DNA from: Smittia aterrima
Taxonomy: Eukaryota > Arthropoda > Insecta > Diptera > Chironomidae
Direction: 5' to 3'
DNA length: 64,000 nucleotides
NCBI GenBank assembly: GCA_033063855.1
Contig: CP093829.1
Location: 6,272,243-6,336,242 of the forward strand
Both the position numbers and the translations under genes were made by a program. The notes under the pieces were generated by a model, which saw only the letters and a list, made by a program, of their open reading frames with translations, searched no databases and was not told the DNA's origin. The number at the start of each line of letters is the position of its first letter. Position 1 is the stretch's first letter. Shown one piece after another: positions 45,900 through 57,757 of this stretch.

Positions 45900-46054
45900 A
45901 ATAGCAAAAAGATATGAAAGTTTATTATACATTTTAGTTGATAAATAAGTTTATAATTATTCGGAAATGTTAAATTAATTTTCTTAGACCAATTACAAAT
46001 TAATCTATGAACGGATGAGTCCGGGAAATTTGCTCAGTTTGTTTCATTCCTACG

Positions 46055-46775
46055 ATGATGAAAGTGTTGATTGTTATTACTCTTCTCTCTGCGACTGTGA
46101 GATTATTAAATAAATTTATTTATTTGGAAAACGTTTTGTAATCAATCTTTGATTCAACAGCAATGCATCGTTCTCGTCAACAATATCAAGAAAACAGGGA
46201 ACACGAGCATCGTTGACATGAACGTTACAATTATAAACGATGGCATTCACGATACTTTGCTAAACCTTTACATTAAATATAAAGTTGAAATTCAAAACAT
46301 GAGAATTATTGGGTCCATTCGAATTCCTGAGGACAAAACAGACCAAAGCTATAACAAAGTCTTCTTCAGAACAACTGTTGACCTCGGAAAAATGATCAAA
46401 AATATCAAAGGAAGTTCGATTTCAACATTGATGATTAAAAATATTCTGAAATCATTGGACCTCACTAACGGACCATTTTTTCCGATTGCAAAGGTAAACT
46501 ATTTTTTCTCCAGATCCTGAAAATCATTTTTTTATTTCATCGAAAAGGGTCATGTTCAACGCTATAGGAACCTTTCTGTTTCTGATAATTTTGTTCCACT
46601 TCTACCCTCGACCAAAGGACTCGTCTACCTTGAAGTATTCTTTCAACTTTCTGGAAAGAAAAAGTTTCAGTTTCTAGGAGCACTAAAGTTTTATGGGGAA
46701 ATAAAGCGATCAATGAACTTGACTCCAATAAAGGGATTCAGTTACCAATCGGATCGTTCAACTAGCCGTTTCTAA
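46055..46775 (+). CDS. DUF1091-like small secreted protein 2
   Basis: join(46055..46096, 46161..46493, 46548..46775), 200 aa. Signal exon MMKVLIVITLLSAT (the second ATG at 46058 is an alternative start). Core motifs 'YNKVFFRTTVDLGKMIKN', 'FFPIAKGHVQRY' and 'NFVPLLPSTKGLVYLEV' align with copy 1. The C-terminus extends about 20 residues beyond the sisters ('SMNLTPIKGFSYQSDR...'), because the stop after the usual FYGEIKR position is lost. One cysteine only. Same phase-0 introns as copy 1. Confidence 0.7.
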
Positions 46776-47010
46776 TTTTAAAACGTGTTGCAAAATTGAA
46801 ATTTAAAAATCAAATAAATTCAACAGGAACAAGTTAAGTCTTTAATTTTTCCGGTCACGTGAGATCAAGTTGGGGAATCAACATGAGCATTAGGTCATGA
46901 AATTGAGATGAATTTTGAATAATGACACTTTTTTTAGCTAACAAAATCCGAGAGTTTTAAGTTTACTAAATTGCAATCGAGTGTTCGAGTAATCAGGTTC
47001 ACTTCAAAAA

Positions 47011-47652
47011 ATGCGAAAGCTTGCGATCGGTTTGTTGTTGTTTGAAAAAGTTGTAAGTTTCATTAGGAAATACAAAAAATTTTACTTTAGAGTGCAAATC
47101 ATTGTAGATGTGCATAGTGTACATTCAACGTGTTGCATTAAGTTACGGAAACGATAGAAACGGAAATGTAACAGTTGATTTTTCTAACGATGGCAAAAGC
47201 GACAGCATTTTGAACATTACGTTGAATTTCGCTGTGAGAGTAGAGAAATTGAAATTCGTCGTTCAAACAAATGTTCAAGAAACCGATCGCGATATGAAAT
47301 ACAACAAAGTAATCTACAGGACAACCATCGACATGGAACGTGTGCTGAACAACATGGGCGGAAGTGTCATTCTTCAAGCATTTCTTGAAAATATTTTCAC
47401 ATCGATCGATTTTATTCCGAAACTTCCAGTTCTTCCTGTGAGTAAATTAAATCTTCCCTTAATTGACAAAATAACAAAATATTTCAGGGAACTTATCGAA
47501 TAATAAACTTTTCTGTAAGTGACAAGCTTATTCCAGTATTCAAAACCATGAAAGGCGTCTGCAGAGTTCGTACCATTGGAATTGTTCGTCCAAAGAAATC
47601 TTTTCAGCATCTTGTGACAATGGAATTCTTTGGAGAAATTAGAAAGATTTGA
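47011..47652 (+). CDS. DUF1091-like small secreted protein 3
   Basis: join(47011..47052, 47108..47437, 47488..47652), 178 aa. Signal exon MRKLAIGLLLFEKV is again 14 codons. 'YNKVIYRTTIDMERVLNN' and 'LPVLPGTYRIINFSVSDKLIPVF' carry the family pattern, ending 'TMEFFGEIRKI'. The signal sequence is less typical than in the sisters because it ends in charged residues. Two cysteines in the mature part. The open frame continues past the exon 2 donor, so the real C-terminus comes from exon 3. Confidence 0.65.
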
Positions 47653-47910
47653 AACCAAAATTTCGTCAGAAATTTCTTCTTTTTCGACACAATTTGCAAA
47701 AATTTGAATAAAATTATTTCAGATTTAAAAGATAAACTCAATGATTGAGAAAAGTGAAAATCATTTTAAGGTGACACGAAGCATTGGACCACAAAATTCA
47801 TGAATTTAAGTCATTTCTACTTTTAAGCAAAGTAAAATTTGAGTATTTTTTTTTAGAAAGCGACTCATTTTAAATTAGAAAGTTGTCAGGATCAGTCGAG
47901 CTTTGGAAAA

Positions 47911-48564
47911 ATGAAAAACCTTTTGTGGATTTTCGCAATCGCTCCATACGTGGCACGTAGAGAAAAATAATTTATTGTTGTAATTTTATTAAATTTATTA
48001 ATTATTAGAATTGCTTAGTTCTATGCAAAAGAGTGACATACGATAAGAAGAATCAATATCAAAATATGAACATAAGTTTCTTCAATGATTGGAAACACAA
48101 CAGCGTTCTAAGCTTCTCGGTTGATTTTTTGGTTACATTTGATCGAATGAAGGTAAGTGTGAAGATAATGATGCCACGAGACGAGAACGACAAAGAGTAT
48201 CGCAGAGTGTTCTTCCAAACAACAATCGATGTAAATCAAGCTATTGAAAGAATTAATGGAAGTTTTGTGATAAAGATGCTTCTCGATTCGTTATTCCGAG
48301 CTTTGGGTGATCAGAAAGTTATATTTCCAATTTTATCCGTAAGAAAGTTTTATTCGTGAAAACTTAAATTAATTTTTTTTACAATAGGGCACACATTTTG
48401 AAATCGATAACGTCACTATTTCCGATAGTTTTATCCCTGCTCTCGCTCCTAATAGTCAAGGCGTTTTCATCATCAAATATCTTTCAAAACTTCGCAACAG
48501 AAAATCTTACATCCCAACTTCAACAATGAAATTCTTCGGCGAATATCGACGAAATAAATTTTAA
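47911..48564 (+). CDS. DUF1091-like small secreted protein 4
   Basis: join(47911..47949, 48009..48338, 48388..48564), 181 aa. Signal exon MKNLLWIFAIAPY is 13 codons. The donor (gtggca) is weak, but the acceptor ('attattag') gives 'NCLVLCKRVTYDKK' in phase 0, as in the sisters. 'YRRVFFQTTIDVNQAIER', 'FPILSGTHFEIDNVTISDSFIPAL' and 'TMKFFGEYRR' align with the family. Most diverged of the four. An alternative donor (gtagag at 47957) would give the wrong phase. Confidence 0.62.
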
Positions 48565-48804
48565 ATGTTTCCTTCAAATTCAACAGAGAAATTTTAAACT
48601 TGTGAGGAAAAAAATCTATTTCGATGCAGCAAGTCTTGCGACGAGCAATATCTTTTATTGAAAATGTTTTTTTGTTGAAGCAAAAAAAAAATCAGGTTTG
48701 TGAGAATCAAAGTCTTTTAATTAAATTGTTGTAGGCACAAGAATAATCCTCACTTTGTAAATATTTGTTTATGATTTCAGCAAAAACTTCGATCAAGAAT
48801 TTTT

Positions 48805-50403
48805 TTATAACTCAATAATTCTTCTTCCTTCGTTGTCAGAAAGTCCAAGTTCTCCATCGATTTCCATGATAACTCTTCGAGTGTCTTCGGCTGGCAATCT
48901 TTTGTGTTCTTCGAAACATTTCTTCAAAAACTGATTCATTAAATAATGACTCAACAGAAATATTTCGTTGCTGCATTTGTTTCCGCGCATGTTGAGAAGT
49001 GTCAAGTGAGGCAAGTTCTTCAAGAAACCTTCTTCGATAGCGGAAATTTGATTCTTGTTGAGCACCAATGATCGAAGCTTTGAATTGCGAAGAAGAAGGT
49101 TTGAAGAAATTCTTGTCAAATAGTTCTCTGCTAAATTCAATTCAGTCATTTCCACTAAAGAATTCAAAGTGTTCTTGTTCAATCGTCTGAGGAGATTTCC
49201 TTTCAAGTTCAATTGTTTAAGTGAACTCAATTCAGCAAAAGCATTTCCATCGATTCTTTCAATTTCGTTTCTGCTCAAGCTCAACTTGACCAAATTCGGC
49301 AAAGCTGAAAAGATTCCTCCGTTCAGAACTTTGATGTTGTTGTATTGAAAGTAAATCGACTCAAGATTCTCCGCATTTGTGAAATCATCTAATCGAATCT
49401 CTTCCAAACCTCCATTTGAGATCTCAACTGATTTTAAGTTCACGTATGTTGAAAACATTTCGCTCATAAAGAACGAAATATTTGAGTCTTGAATACGAAG
49501 TTGAACGACATCGTAATTCCCTTTCCAAGTTGGATTGTGCATTCCACCAAATTCAACGCGTCTTTGATTAGCTAACATAGTTCTTCCTCTTACTGTGCAA
49601 GCGTAACCTTTCTCGGTAGCTCCGAGGACTTGAACTTCATCCTCAAACTCACAATTAACAACTGAAACTCCAAAGCATTTCTCAAGTTGTATAAAAGCTT
49701 CGCTGAAGTCTCCATTTCGGATCACGATATTTCCAGTAAACTGATCCATACATCTGGCTCCATATAACATTAGACTCTGAAGTTCCTTTGCATTGTCGAA
49801 TGTGTTGTGATCAATAACTTCGATGTAATTGTATTGAAGGTCAAGAGTTCTAAGCAAACGATTTTGAGCGATCATAAGTCCATCGATGCGCGTAATAGAA
49901 TTGCTGCTTAACTGAAGAGTACGAAGATTTGTTAACGCATCGAACACTCCAGGTGGTAGTGAAGTGAAACTGTTTGAAGCCAAACTCAAGTCTGTCAACT
50001 CTGAAAGGTTTTCGAAGGCTCCATCTTGAATTGTTCGTAAGCTATTAGAATTCAACTCGAGAGTAACCAGCTGACGACGGTTTGCGAAGACATTTCGTTC
50101 GAGTGTAGGAAGATTGTTCCCTGAGAACTGAATGTGTTTCAAATTTGGAAAGATCTCGAAAGCGTGTGTTGGGAAGAAGTTGAGTCGAGATGAGAACGCC
50201 GAAATTCCAATGACATCGGCGTTCGTTCTATTTTGGAGATGATCCCTTGTAATGAAAACAACATCAAGAGCTTGTTCCAATGATACGTAAGGAAAACCGC
50301 AAGTGTAGCCGTTAATTCCGACTGCGAAATTGCATTGAACAGTGAAAATCTGGGCTTGCACTAAACTTAATGAAACAAAAAGTAAGATCAACAGCAACTT
50401 CAT
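48805..50403 (-). CDS. Secreted leucine-rich-repeat protein, intronless
   Basis: A single exon of 532 aa. Signal peptide 'MKLLLILLFVSLSLVQA'. Two LRR blocks are seen: residues ~75-215 ('FPNLKHIQFSGNNLPTL', 'LVTLELNSNSLRTI', 'LTDLSLASNSFTSLP', 'LRTLQLSSNSITRI') and ~310-470 ('LVKLSLSRNEIERI', 'LKQLNLKGNLLRRL', 'MTELNLAENYLTRI', 'LRSLVLNKNQISAI'). A cysteine-bearing linker ('CFGVSVVNCEFEDEV...GYACTVRG') separates them and resembles the N-terminal cap ('VQCNFAVGINGYTCGF'), so the protein may be an internal duplication of a cap-plus-LRR unit. No transmembrane segment follows, so it is likely secreted. Partner unknown. Confidence 0.85.
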   Translation of the reverse strand: MKLLLILLFVSLSLVQAQIFTVQCNFAVGINGYTCGFPYVSLEQALDVVFITRDHLQNRTNADVIGISAFSSRLNFFPTHAFEIFPNLKHIQFSGNNLPTLERNVFANRRQLVTLELNSNSLRTIQDGAFENLSELTDLSLASNSFTSLPPGVFDALTNLRTLQLSSNSITRIDGLMIAQNRLLRTLDLQYNYIEVIDHNTFDNAKELQSLMLYGARCMDQFTGNIVIRNGDFSEAFIQLEKCFGVSVVNCEFEDEVQVLGATEKGYACTVRGRTMLANQRRVEFGGMHNPTWKGNYDVVQLRIQDSNISFFMSEMFSTYVNLKSVEISNGGLEEIRLDDFTNAENLESIYFQYNNIKVLNGGIFSALPNLVKLSLSRNEIERIDGNAFAELSSLKQLNLKGNLLRRLNKNTLNSLVEMTELNLAENYLTRISSNLLLRNSKLRSLVLNKNQISAIEEGFLKNLPHLTLLNMRGNKCSNEIFLLSHYLMNQFLKKCFEEHKRLPAEDTRRVIMEIDGELGLSDNEGRRIIEL

Positions 50404-50649
50404 TTTTTACTTTGTTTTGTCACTTCGATTAATTTAAAACTGAACAAAATGAAAATATTTTCGACTTTAAATGAAATATTTACTTTGATAAGATATCAGA
50501 AACGATTAATGGGATTAGATTGAAGACTTTATTGTTCAATTCGAGTGACTCACAAACGTTGAGTGTTCCACTTCAATAACCAATTAAATCTTTTAATAGA
50601 ATCAGAAAGCTTTTTCAAAAGCTCTTTTGTAAGCTTTTTCTCAAAAGCT

Positions 50650-52371
50650 CTAATTTTTCTTCTTTTTGTTATTAAAATTATTTTCCTTCTTCTTAAACAA
50701 TTTTGCTTTCAGATTAAACAAAATCTTCCAAAGCAACCAAAAAGAGATCAGAATAGCTCCGATTACGTCAAGCAATAAATATTTGTACCAAGGAAGATCA
50801 ACGGCGATTGATTTCAAATGCTTGGCGCCATTGTTTCTGATAACATATTCAATCCAGTACATCGCTTCGTCCATTGGCTTCAACGGATTGTCGTTCATCA
50901 GTTTCGACACTTCTTTCGCTGTCTTGAGATATTTTTTGTTTGAAATCATTTCATCGATTTTGTATCTGAAGAGTTGAACTGTCAAATCGGAGAAGAGAAT
51001 AGTCTGAGCGTATCCTCGATTCACCGCAAGTTTTGCGTTTCGATATTGATCTCCAAAGAATGGCATGAAGAGAACTGGAACTCCTCGAGAACTGGCTTCA
51101 ATTGATCCGAAGAGACCGCCGTGAGCAATGAACAAAACGAGTTTAGGATGAGCTAGAATATCAGATTGTGGAAGCCATTTTCGAACCATTACATTTGATG
51201 GCAACGCTGGCAGATCATCGGTCTCGAACTTCCATAAAACTCTTTGCTTTAACGATCCAAAAACTGACAAAATCATTTCTTTCTTCTCCTGTGGCATCAT
51301 CGACGATTGCATGAAAGAACCAAGTGACATAAAAATAGCTCCATGCTCAGCTCCATCCAAGAATGTTTGAAGATCATCTGGCAAAGGTTTCACTGGTTGA
51401 ATGTGAGCTCCTCCGACGTTGACAATTCCAGGCATTAATGGTCGTGGCTTAATCATCGCAAAATGACCGTTGATTAGAATCATCGAAATTGATTTTTCAA
51501 GTTCAAAAACTGATGGCAACGGACCCTCAAAGCTGCTGAAGTGTTCTTGAGCGAGTTTTTCTTGTGCAGGCATGTACTGATAACGTCGGAGAACTACATC
51601 AAGCATCGAGAACATAAAATTGTGAGCTCGTTCGTAAAAATTCATGTTGTCGTCATAATCTTTTAGAACCATGTGCGGAATAAACGAGTATGGAGTCAGA
51701 CTTCCCATTATCCGATCCATGAAATCAGAATAGCCATAAGTACCTGAAAATTACGTTTCTGATTACTCTTCTTTGATATCACAAATTTTTCACTCACTGA
51801 AAGTTACAATCGGCGCTTTGTACTTGTGTGCAAACATCAACATCGCCTCTTGAAAAAACTGTTCAGCTAAAATCAAATCGAACTTTGATTTGTCATTTTT
51901 GATAAAGTTCTTCACTGCTTCAGTCTTTAAAGCATGCTCAGTGCTCTCTAGTCCTATCTCCCAATACGAATTAAGCATTTGAACTTCGCCCCCGAATTTC
52001 ATCTCATAAATTTGGTCTTGACTGACTATTGAGACGGAGAAAATATGGAAGAAAAGTTTAAAGAAATTAGAAATTTACTTACAATCTTTAAACTGATAAA
52101 ATGGTTCAATAAAAATTTCCGTGTAATTCGCCAATTTTTCTTTCAATGGGAAAGCTGTGATTGCCGTAACTTCATGTCCTCGATTCACAAATTCTTTAAT
52201 AAACACTTTGAACATCAGGAAATGACTCGGACCAGGAAAAGGAAGCAACAACAGAATCTTGTAACTGTCGGCGAATTTCGCAATAAGCAAAATCAGCAAA
52301 ACCTTGGAAAATTTCTACAAGAGATAAAATGAAGTAGACTGTCTGAACTTGAAAAACAGTAAATTTACCAT
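50650..52371 (-). CDS. UDP-glycosyltransferase 1 (UGT)
   Basis: complement(join(50650..51743, 51798..52025, 52083..52314, 52369..52371)), 518 aa. Transfers sugar from UDP-sugar to small lipophilic acceptors; ER-bound. The first coding exon is the ATG alone, then an intron, then 'KFSKVLLILLIAKFADS' (signal peptide). His32 in PFPGPSHF is the expected catalytic base. The UGT signature covers residues ~344-390 (WLPQSDILAHP, FIAHGGLFGS, GVPVLFMPFFGDQ). A transmembrane helix lies at ~472-497, and the cytosolic tail is basic and ends KKKN, a dilysine ER-retrieval signal. The frame without the first intron would lack a Met, which supports the ATG-only exon. The acceptor domain is nearly identical across the five tandem copies. 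Confidence 0.92.
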
Positions 52372-52943
52372 GATCGAAAAATTATGAAACCCTCTTGAAA
52401 CTCTCGCTGTCTAAGCGAAACTGAACAATCATCGTGGAAATTACTGGAGTGCTTCAAATTATTTCATAATCATTCGTAAGATAAGGTTCGTTTTAGAAGA
52501 TAATTGTGGTACTATCTACGACAATTCAGATCTTTTCTGAAGTTTGTTGCATTGATAATTTCAAGGAGACTGTTGTTGGGCTGTGTGAAATCGAAACCTT
52601 ATCATTTTTTAATATTTGGAAAAAGATTTCAAATTACTGGATTGTTTTGAGTTGAAAACGAAACTGAGCTTGTGCGAATGTGAAATATCTTCGGTCTATG
52701 GAACAAACGGATAATATTTTGCTCGATATTTTATATTTTCTGCTTGAAAGAATGTTGATGGAAAGCCCATTTCCTTGCGGAAAATTTGTAAGAATTTCAA
52801 TAAAAATAATTGGGAATTACTAATTTTTAAATACTTAAAATTTTCTTGATTAGTCAAAATACCAATTTATTTGATTTGATTAGAAGCTTCAACCTAAAAG
52901 CTTTTTTTTAGAAAGCTTTACTCATAATTGTTCGTTTGGTTGT
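52372..52943. other. UGT array spacer 1
   Basis: No gene. It aligns with the other array spacers ('gataaggttcgttttag', 'gaagtttgttgcattg', 'ggtctatggaacaaa'). Minus-strand TTCAGTTTCGC at about 52411-52421 is a candidate initiator for UGT 1. Confidence 0.5.
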
Positions 52944-54682
52944 CTAATTTTCTTTCTTAGTTTTCATAAAATCATTTTCTTTTTTCTTGAATACTTTTGA
53001 AATCAAAATACGCGAAATTTTCCAAAGCAACCATAGAAAAAGCAAGAAAGCTCCGATTACGTCAAGCAACAAATATTTGTACCAAGGAAGATCAACGGCA
53101 ATTGATTTCAAATGCTTGGCGCCGTTGTTTCTGATAACATATTCAATCCAGTACATCGCTTCGTCCATTGGCTTCAACGGATTGTCGTTCATCAGTTTCG
53201 ACACTTCTTTTGCTGTCTTGAGATATTTTTGGTTTGAGATCATTTCATCAATTTTGTATCTAAAGAGTTGAACTGTCAAATCGGAGAAGAGAATGCTTTG
53301 AGCGTATCCTCGTTTCACCGCAAATTTTGCGTTTCGATATTGATCTCCGAAGAATGGCATGAAGAGAACTGGAACTCCTCGAGAACTGGCTTCGATTGAT
53401 CCGAAGAGACCGCCGTGAGCAATGAACAAAACGATTTTAGGATGAGCCAAAATATCAGATTGTGGAAGCCATTTTCGAACCATTACATTTGATGGCAATG
53501 CTGGCAGATCATCGGTCTCGAACTTCCATAAAACTCTTTGCTTTAACGATCCAAAAACTGACAAAATCATTTCTTTCTTTTCTTGAGGCATCTTCGACGA
53601 TTGCATGAAAGAACCAAGTGACATAAAAATGACTCCATGCTCAGCTCCATCCAAGAACGTTTGAAGATCATCTGGTAGAGGTTTTAATGGTTGAATGTGA
53701 GCTCCTCCGACGTTAATAATTCCAGGCATCAACGGTTGTGGTTTAATCATTGCGAAGTGACCGTTGACTAGAATTATCGAGATTGACTTTTCAAGTTCAA
53801 AAATTGATGGCAACGGACCCTCGAAGCTGCTGAAGTGTTCTTGAGCGAGTTTGTCTTGAGCTGGAATGTAATAATAATGTCTAACGATTACATCAAGCAT
53901 CGAGAACATAAAATTGTGAGCTCGCTGGAAGAAACTCATGTTGTCATCATAATCTTTAAGAACCAAATGCGGAACGAACGAGTAAGGCGTCAGACTTCCC
54001 ATTATCCGATCCATGAAGTCAGAATAGCCATAAGTACCTGAAATTTCGTTTCAGATTACTCTTCTTTGATATCACAAATTTTCCACTCACTGAAAGTTAC
54101 AATCGGCGCTTTGTACTTGTGAGCAAACATCAACATCGCCTCTTGAAAAAACTGTTCCGCTAAAATCAAATCGAACTTTGATTTGTCATTTTTGATAAAG
54201 TTCTTCACTGCTTCAGTCTTCAAAGCATGCTCAGTGGTGTCTAGTCCCTCATTATACGAATTAAGGAATTCAATTTGTCCTGTAAATTTCATCTCGTAAA
54301 TTTTTTCCTGAGTGACTATTCAGTTCGAGAACATAATGAATGAAAAGTGAGTTAAAAGTTGAATGACTTTTGAGAATCTTTAAATTTACTTACATTCTTT
54401 AAACTGATAAAATGGATCAATCAAAATTTCCGTGTAATTCGCCAACTTTTCTTTCAATGGGTAAGCTGTGATTGCCGTAACTTCATGTCCTCGACTCACA
54501 AATTCTTTAATAAACACTTTGAACATCAGGAAATGACTCGTACCAGGAAAAGGCATCAACAAGAGAATCTTGTGACTATCGGCGAATTTCGCAATAAGCA
54601 AAATCAAGAAAACTTTAGAAAATTTCTACAAGAGATAAAATGAAGTAGTCTGTCTGAACTTGAAAAACAGTAAATTTACCAT
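52944..54682 (-). CDS. UDP-glycosyltransferase 2
   Basis: complement(join(52944..54037, 54091..54315, 54394..54625, 54680..54682)), 517 aa. Same four-part structure as UGT 1, with the initiator ATG alone in its exon. Exon 3 is one codon shorter ('NSYNEGLDTTEHALK'). Motifs PFPGTSHF, WLPQSDILAHP and FIAHGGLFGS are intact; the C-terminus is KKEN. The intron between exons 3 and 4 contains in-frame stops, so it must be spliced. The 5' leader is of the short type, without the insertion found in UGT 3 and 4. Confidence 0.92.
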
Positions 54683-55296
54683 GATCGGAAAATTATGAAA
54701 CCCTCTTGAAACTCTCGCTGTCTAGACGAAACTGAACAATCATCGTGGAAATTACTGGAGTGCTTCAAATTATTTCATAATCATTCGTAAGATAAGGCTC
54801 GTTTTAGTAGATAATTGTGGGACTATCTACGACGATTGAGATCTTTTCTGAAGTTTGTTGCATTGATAATTTCTAGGAGACTGTTGTTGGGCAGTGTGAA
54901 ATCGAAACCAAATCATTTTATAATATTTGGAAAAAGATTTCAAATGACTGGATTGTTTTGAGTTGAAAACGAAACTGAACTTGTGCGAATGTGGAATATC
55001 TTCGGTCTATGGAACAAATGGATAATATTTTGTTCGATATTTTATATTTTTCTACTTGAAGGATTGTTAATGGGAAGCCCATTTCCTAGTGGAGAATTTG
55101 TAAGACTCTTTAATGAGAATAATTAGGAATTACTAATTTCTAAACACTTAAAATTTTCTTGATTTGTTTAATAACAGTCAAAGTAACAATTTATTTGATT
55201 TCAATTCAATAATTAACAAATTTGGATTTTTGATTAAAAGCTTCAACCTAAAAGCTCTTTTTTTAAAGCTTCACTCATAATTATTAGCTTGTTTGT
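54683..55296. other. UGT array spacer 2
   Basis: No gene. Diverged copy of spacer 1 with the same candidate initiator (minus-strand TTCAGTTTCG near 54735). Confidence 0.5.
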
Positions 55297-57030
55297 CTAA
55301 TTTTCTTTCTTATTGTTATTAAAACTATTTTTCTTCTTCTTAAACAATTTTGCTTTCAAAATGAGTGACATCTTCCACAGCAACCAAAGAGAGATCAGAA
55401 TAGCTCCGATTACGTCAAGCAACAAATATTTGTACCAAGGAAGATCAACGGCGATTGATTTCAAATGCTTGGCGCCATTGTTTCTGATAACATATTCAAT
55501 CCAGTACATCGCTTCGTCCATTGGCTTCAACGGATTGTCGTTCATAAGTTTTGACACTTCCTTTGCTGTCTTGAGATATTTTTTGTTCGAGATCATTTCA
55601 TCGATTTTGTATCTGAAGAGTTGAATTGTCAAATCGGAGAAGAGAATCGTCTGAGCGTATCCTCGATTCACCGCAAATTTTGCGTTTCGATATTGATCTC
55701 CAAAGAATGGCATGAAGAGAACTGGAACTCCTCGAGAACTGGCTTCAATTGATCCGAAGAGACCGCCGTGAGCAATGAACAAAACGATTTTAGGATGAGC
55801 CAGAATATCAGATTGTGGAAGCCATTTTCGAACCATAACGTTTGATGGCAATGCTGGCAGATCACCAGTCTCGAACTTCCATAAAACTCTTTGCTTTAAT
55901 GATCCAAAAACTGACAAAATCATTTCTTTCTTCTCCTGTGGCATCATCGACGATTGCATGAAAGAACCAAGTGACATAAAAATGACTCCATGCTCAGCTC
56001 CATCCAAGAACGTTTGAAGATCATCTGGCAAAGGTTTCACTGGTTGAATGTGAGCTCCACCAACGTTGACAATTCCAGGCATTAATGGTCGTGGCTTAAT
56101 CATCGCAAAGTGACCGTTGACTAGAATCATCGAGATTGACTTTTCAAGTTCAAAAACTGATGGCAACGGACCCTCGAAGCTGCTGAAGTGCTCTTGAGCA
56201 AGTTTGTCTTGTGCAGGCATGTACTGATAACGTCGGATAACTGCATCAAGCATCGAGAACATAAAATTGTGAGCTCGCTGGAAGAAATTCATGTTGTCGT
56301 CATAATCTTTTAGAACCAAGTGCGGAACAAACGAGTATGGCGTCAGACTTCCCATTATCCGATCCATGAAGTCAGAATAGCCATAAGTACCTGAAATTAC
56401 GTTTCTGATTACTCTTCTTTGATATCACAAATTACGAATTTTTCACTCACTGAAAGTTACAATCGGCGCTTTGTACTTGTGAGCAAACATCAACATCGCC
56501 TCTTGAAACAATTGTTCAGCTAAAATCAAATCGAACTTTGATTTGTCATTTTTGATAAAGTTCTTCACTGCTTCAGAATTCAAAGCATGCTTAGTGCTAT
56601 CTAGTCCCATATCATAATACGAATTAAGGAATTCAATTTGTCCTGTAAATTTCATCTCGTAAATTTTGTCTTGAGTGACTATTCAGATCGAGAACATAAA
56701 AGTTGAATGACTTTTGAGAATCGTGAGATTAACTTACATTCAATAAACTGATAAGTTGGTTCAATCAAAATTTCTGTATAATTTGCCAATTTTTCTTTCA
56801 ATGGGAAAGCTGTGATTGCCGTAACTTCATGTCCTCGACTCACAAATTCTTTAATAAACACTTTGAACATTAAGAAATGACTCGTACCATGAAACGGAAT
56901 CAACAACAGAATCTTGTAACTGTCGGCGAATGTCGCAATAAGCAAAATCAAGAAAACTTTAGAAAGTTTCTGCAAGAGATGAAAATGAAGTGCACTGTCC
57001 GAACATAAAAAAAAACAGTAAATTTACCAT
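55297..57030 (-). CDS. UDP-glycosyltransferase 3
   Basis: complement(join(55297..56390, 56451..56678, 56738..56969, 57028..57030)), 518 aa. Signal segment 'KLSKVFLILLIATFADS' after the ATG-only exon. Catalytic His context PFHGTSHF; signature and KKEN tail as in its sisters. A 143-bp insertion in the leader (57072-57214) contains an ATG at 57186 that is in frame with the normal start, with no stop between. A 52-residue N-terminal extension, beginning MHRSPSPRATERLSSFG, is therefore possible and would bury the signal peptide. Confidence 0.9.
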
Positions 57031-57071
57031 GCTCGAAAAATTATGAAACCCTTTTGAAACTCTCGCTGTCT

Positions 57072-57214
57072 GTAGGACGGTGAACACGTCTGTCTGACCA
57101 AATGGCCACATGACCATGAACCGGCGACATGACAGTCCAAACGAGGACAGTCGCTCAGTAGCTCTTGGACTGGGCGATCGATGCATGACGCGTGGTCCAG
57201 CTCCCACACTGTCT
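57072..57214. mobile_element. 143-bp insertion in UGT 3 leader with 5-bp duplication
   Basis: Compared with UGT 1 and 2 leaders ('ctcgctgtctaagcgaaac'), the sequence is split after TGTCT and TGTCT is repeated at the far end (57067-57071 and 57210-57214). The inserted DNA is much richer in G+C than its surroundings. No tRNA-type A/B boxes, tail or long terminal inverted repeats are visible, so the class is unknown. A homologous copy (59546-59686) occupies the same site in UGT 4. Confidence 0.7.
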
Positions 57215-57757
57215 AAGCGAAACTGAACAATCATCGTGAAATTTCTTGAGTACTTCAATTTATTTCATAATCATTCGTAAGATAAGGCTCGTTTTAGTAG
57301 ATACTTGTGGGACTATCTACGACGATTGAGATCTTTTCTGAAGTTTGTTGTATTGATAATTTCTAGGAGACTGTTGTTGGGCAGTGTAAAACCGAAACCT
57401 AATCATTTTATAATATTTGGAAAAAGATTTCAAATGACTGGATTGTTTTGAGTTGAAAACGAAACTGAACTTGTGCGAATGTGGAATATCTTCGGTCTAT
57501 GGAACAAACGGATAATATTTTGTTCGATATTTTATATTTTTTTACTTGAAGGAATGTTGATGCGAAACAAATTTCTTAACGGAGAGTTTGTAAGACTCTT
57601 GAATGAGAATAATTGAGAATACGTAATTTCTAAACACTTGAAACTTTCTTGATTACTTTAATAATTGTGAAAGTAACAATTTATTTGATTTGATCAGAAG
57701 CTTTAACCTAAAAGCTCTTTTTTGAAAGCTTCACGCATAATTTATTCATTTGTTTGT
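57215..57757. other. UGT array spacer 3
   Basis: No gene. Copy of the array spacer. Minus-strand TTCAGTTTCGC lies just upstream of the leader insertion, so the insertion should be transcribed. Confidence 0.5.

Noticed and set aside
57072..57214. tRNA-derived SINE identity for the UGT leader insertion
   Set aside because: No recognisable A box, B box or 3' tail; the class is left open.
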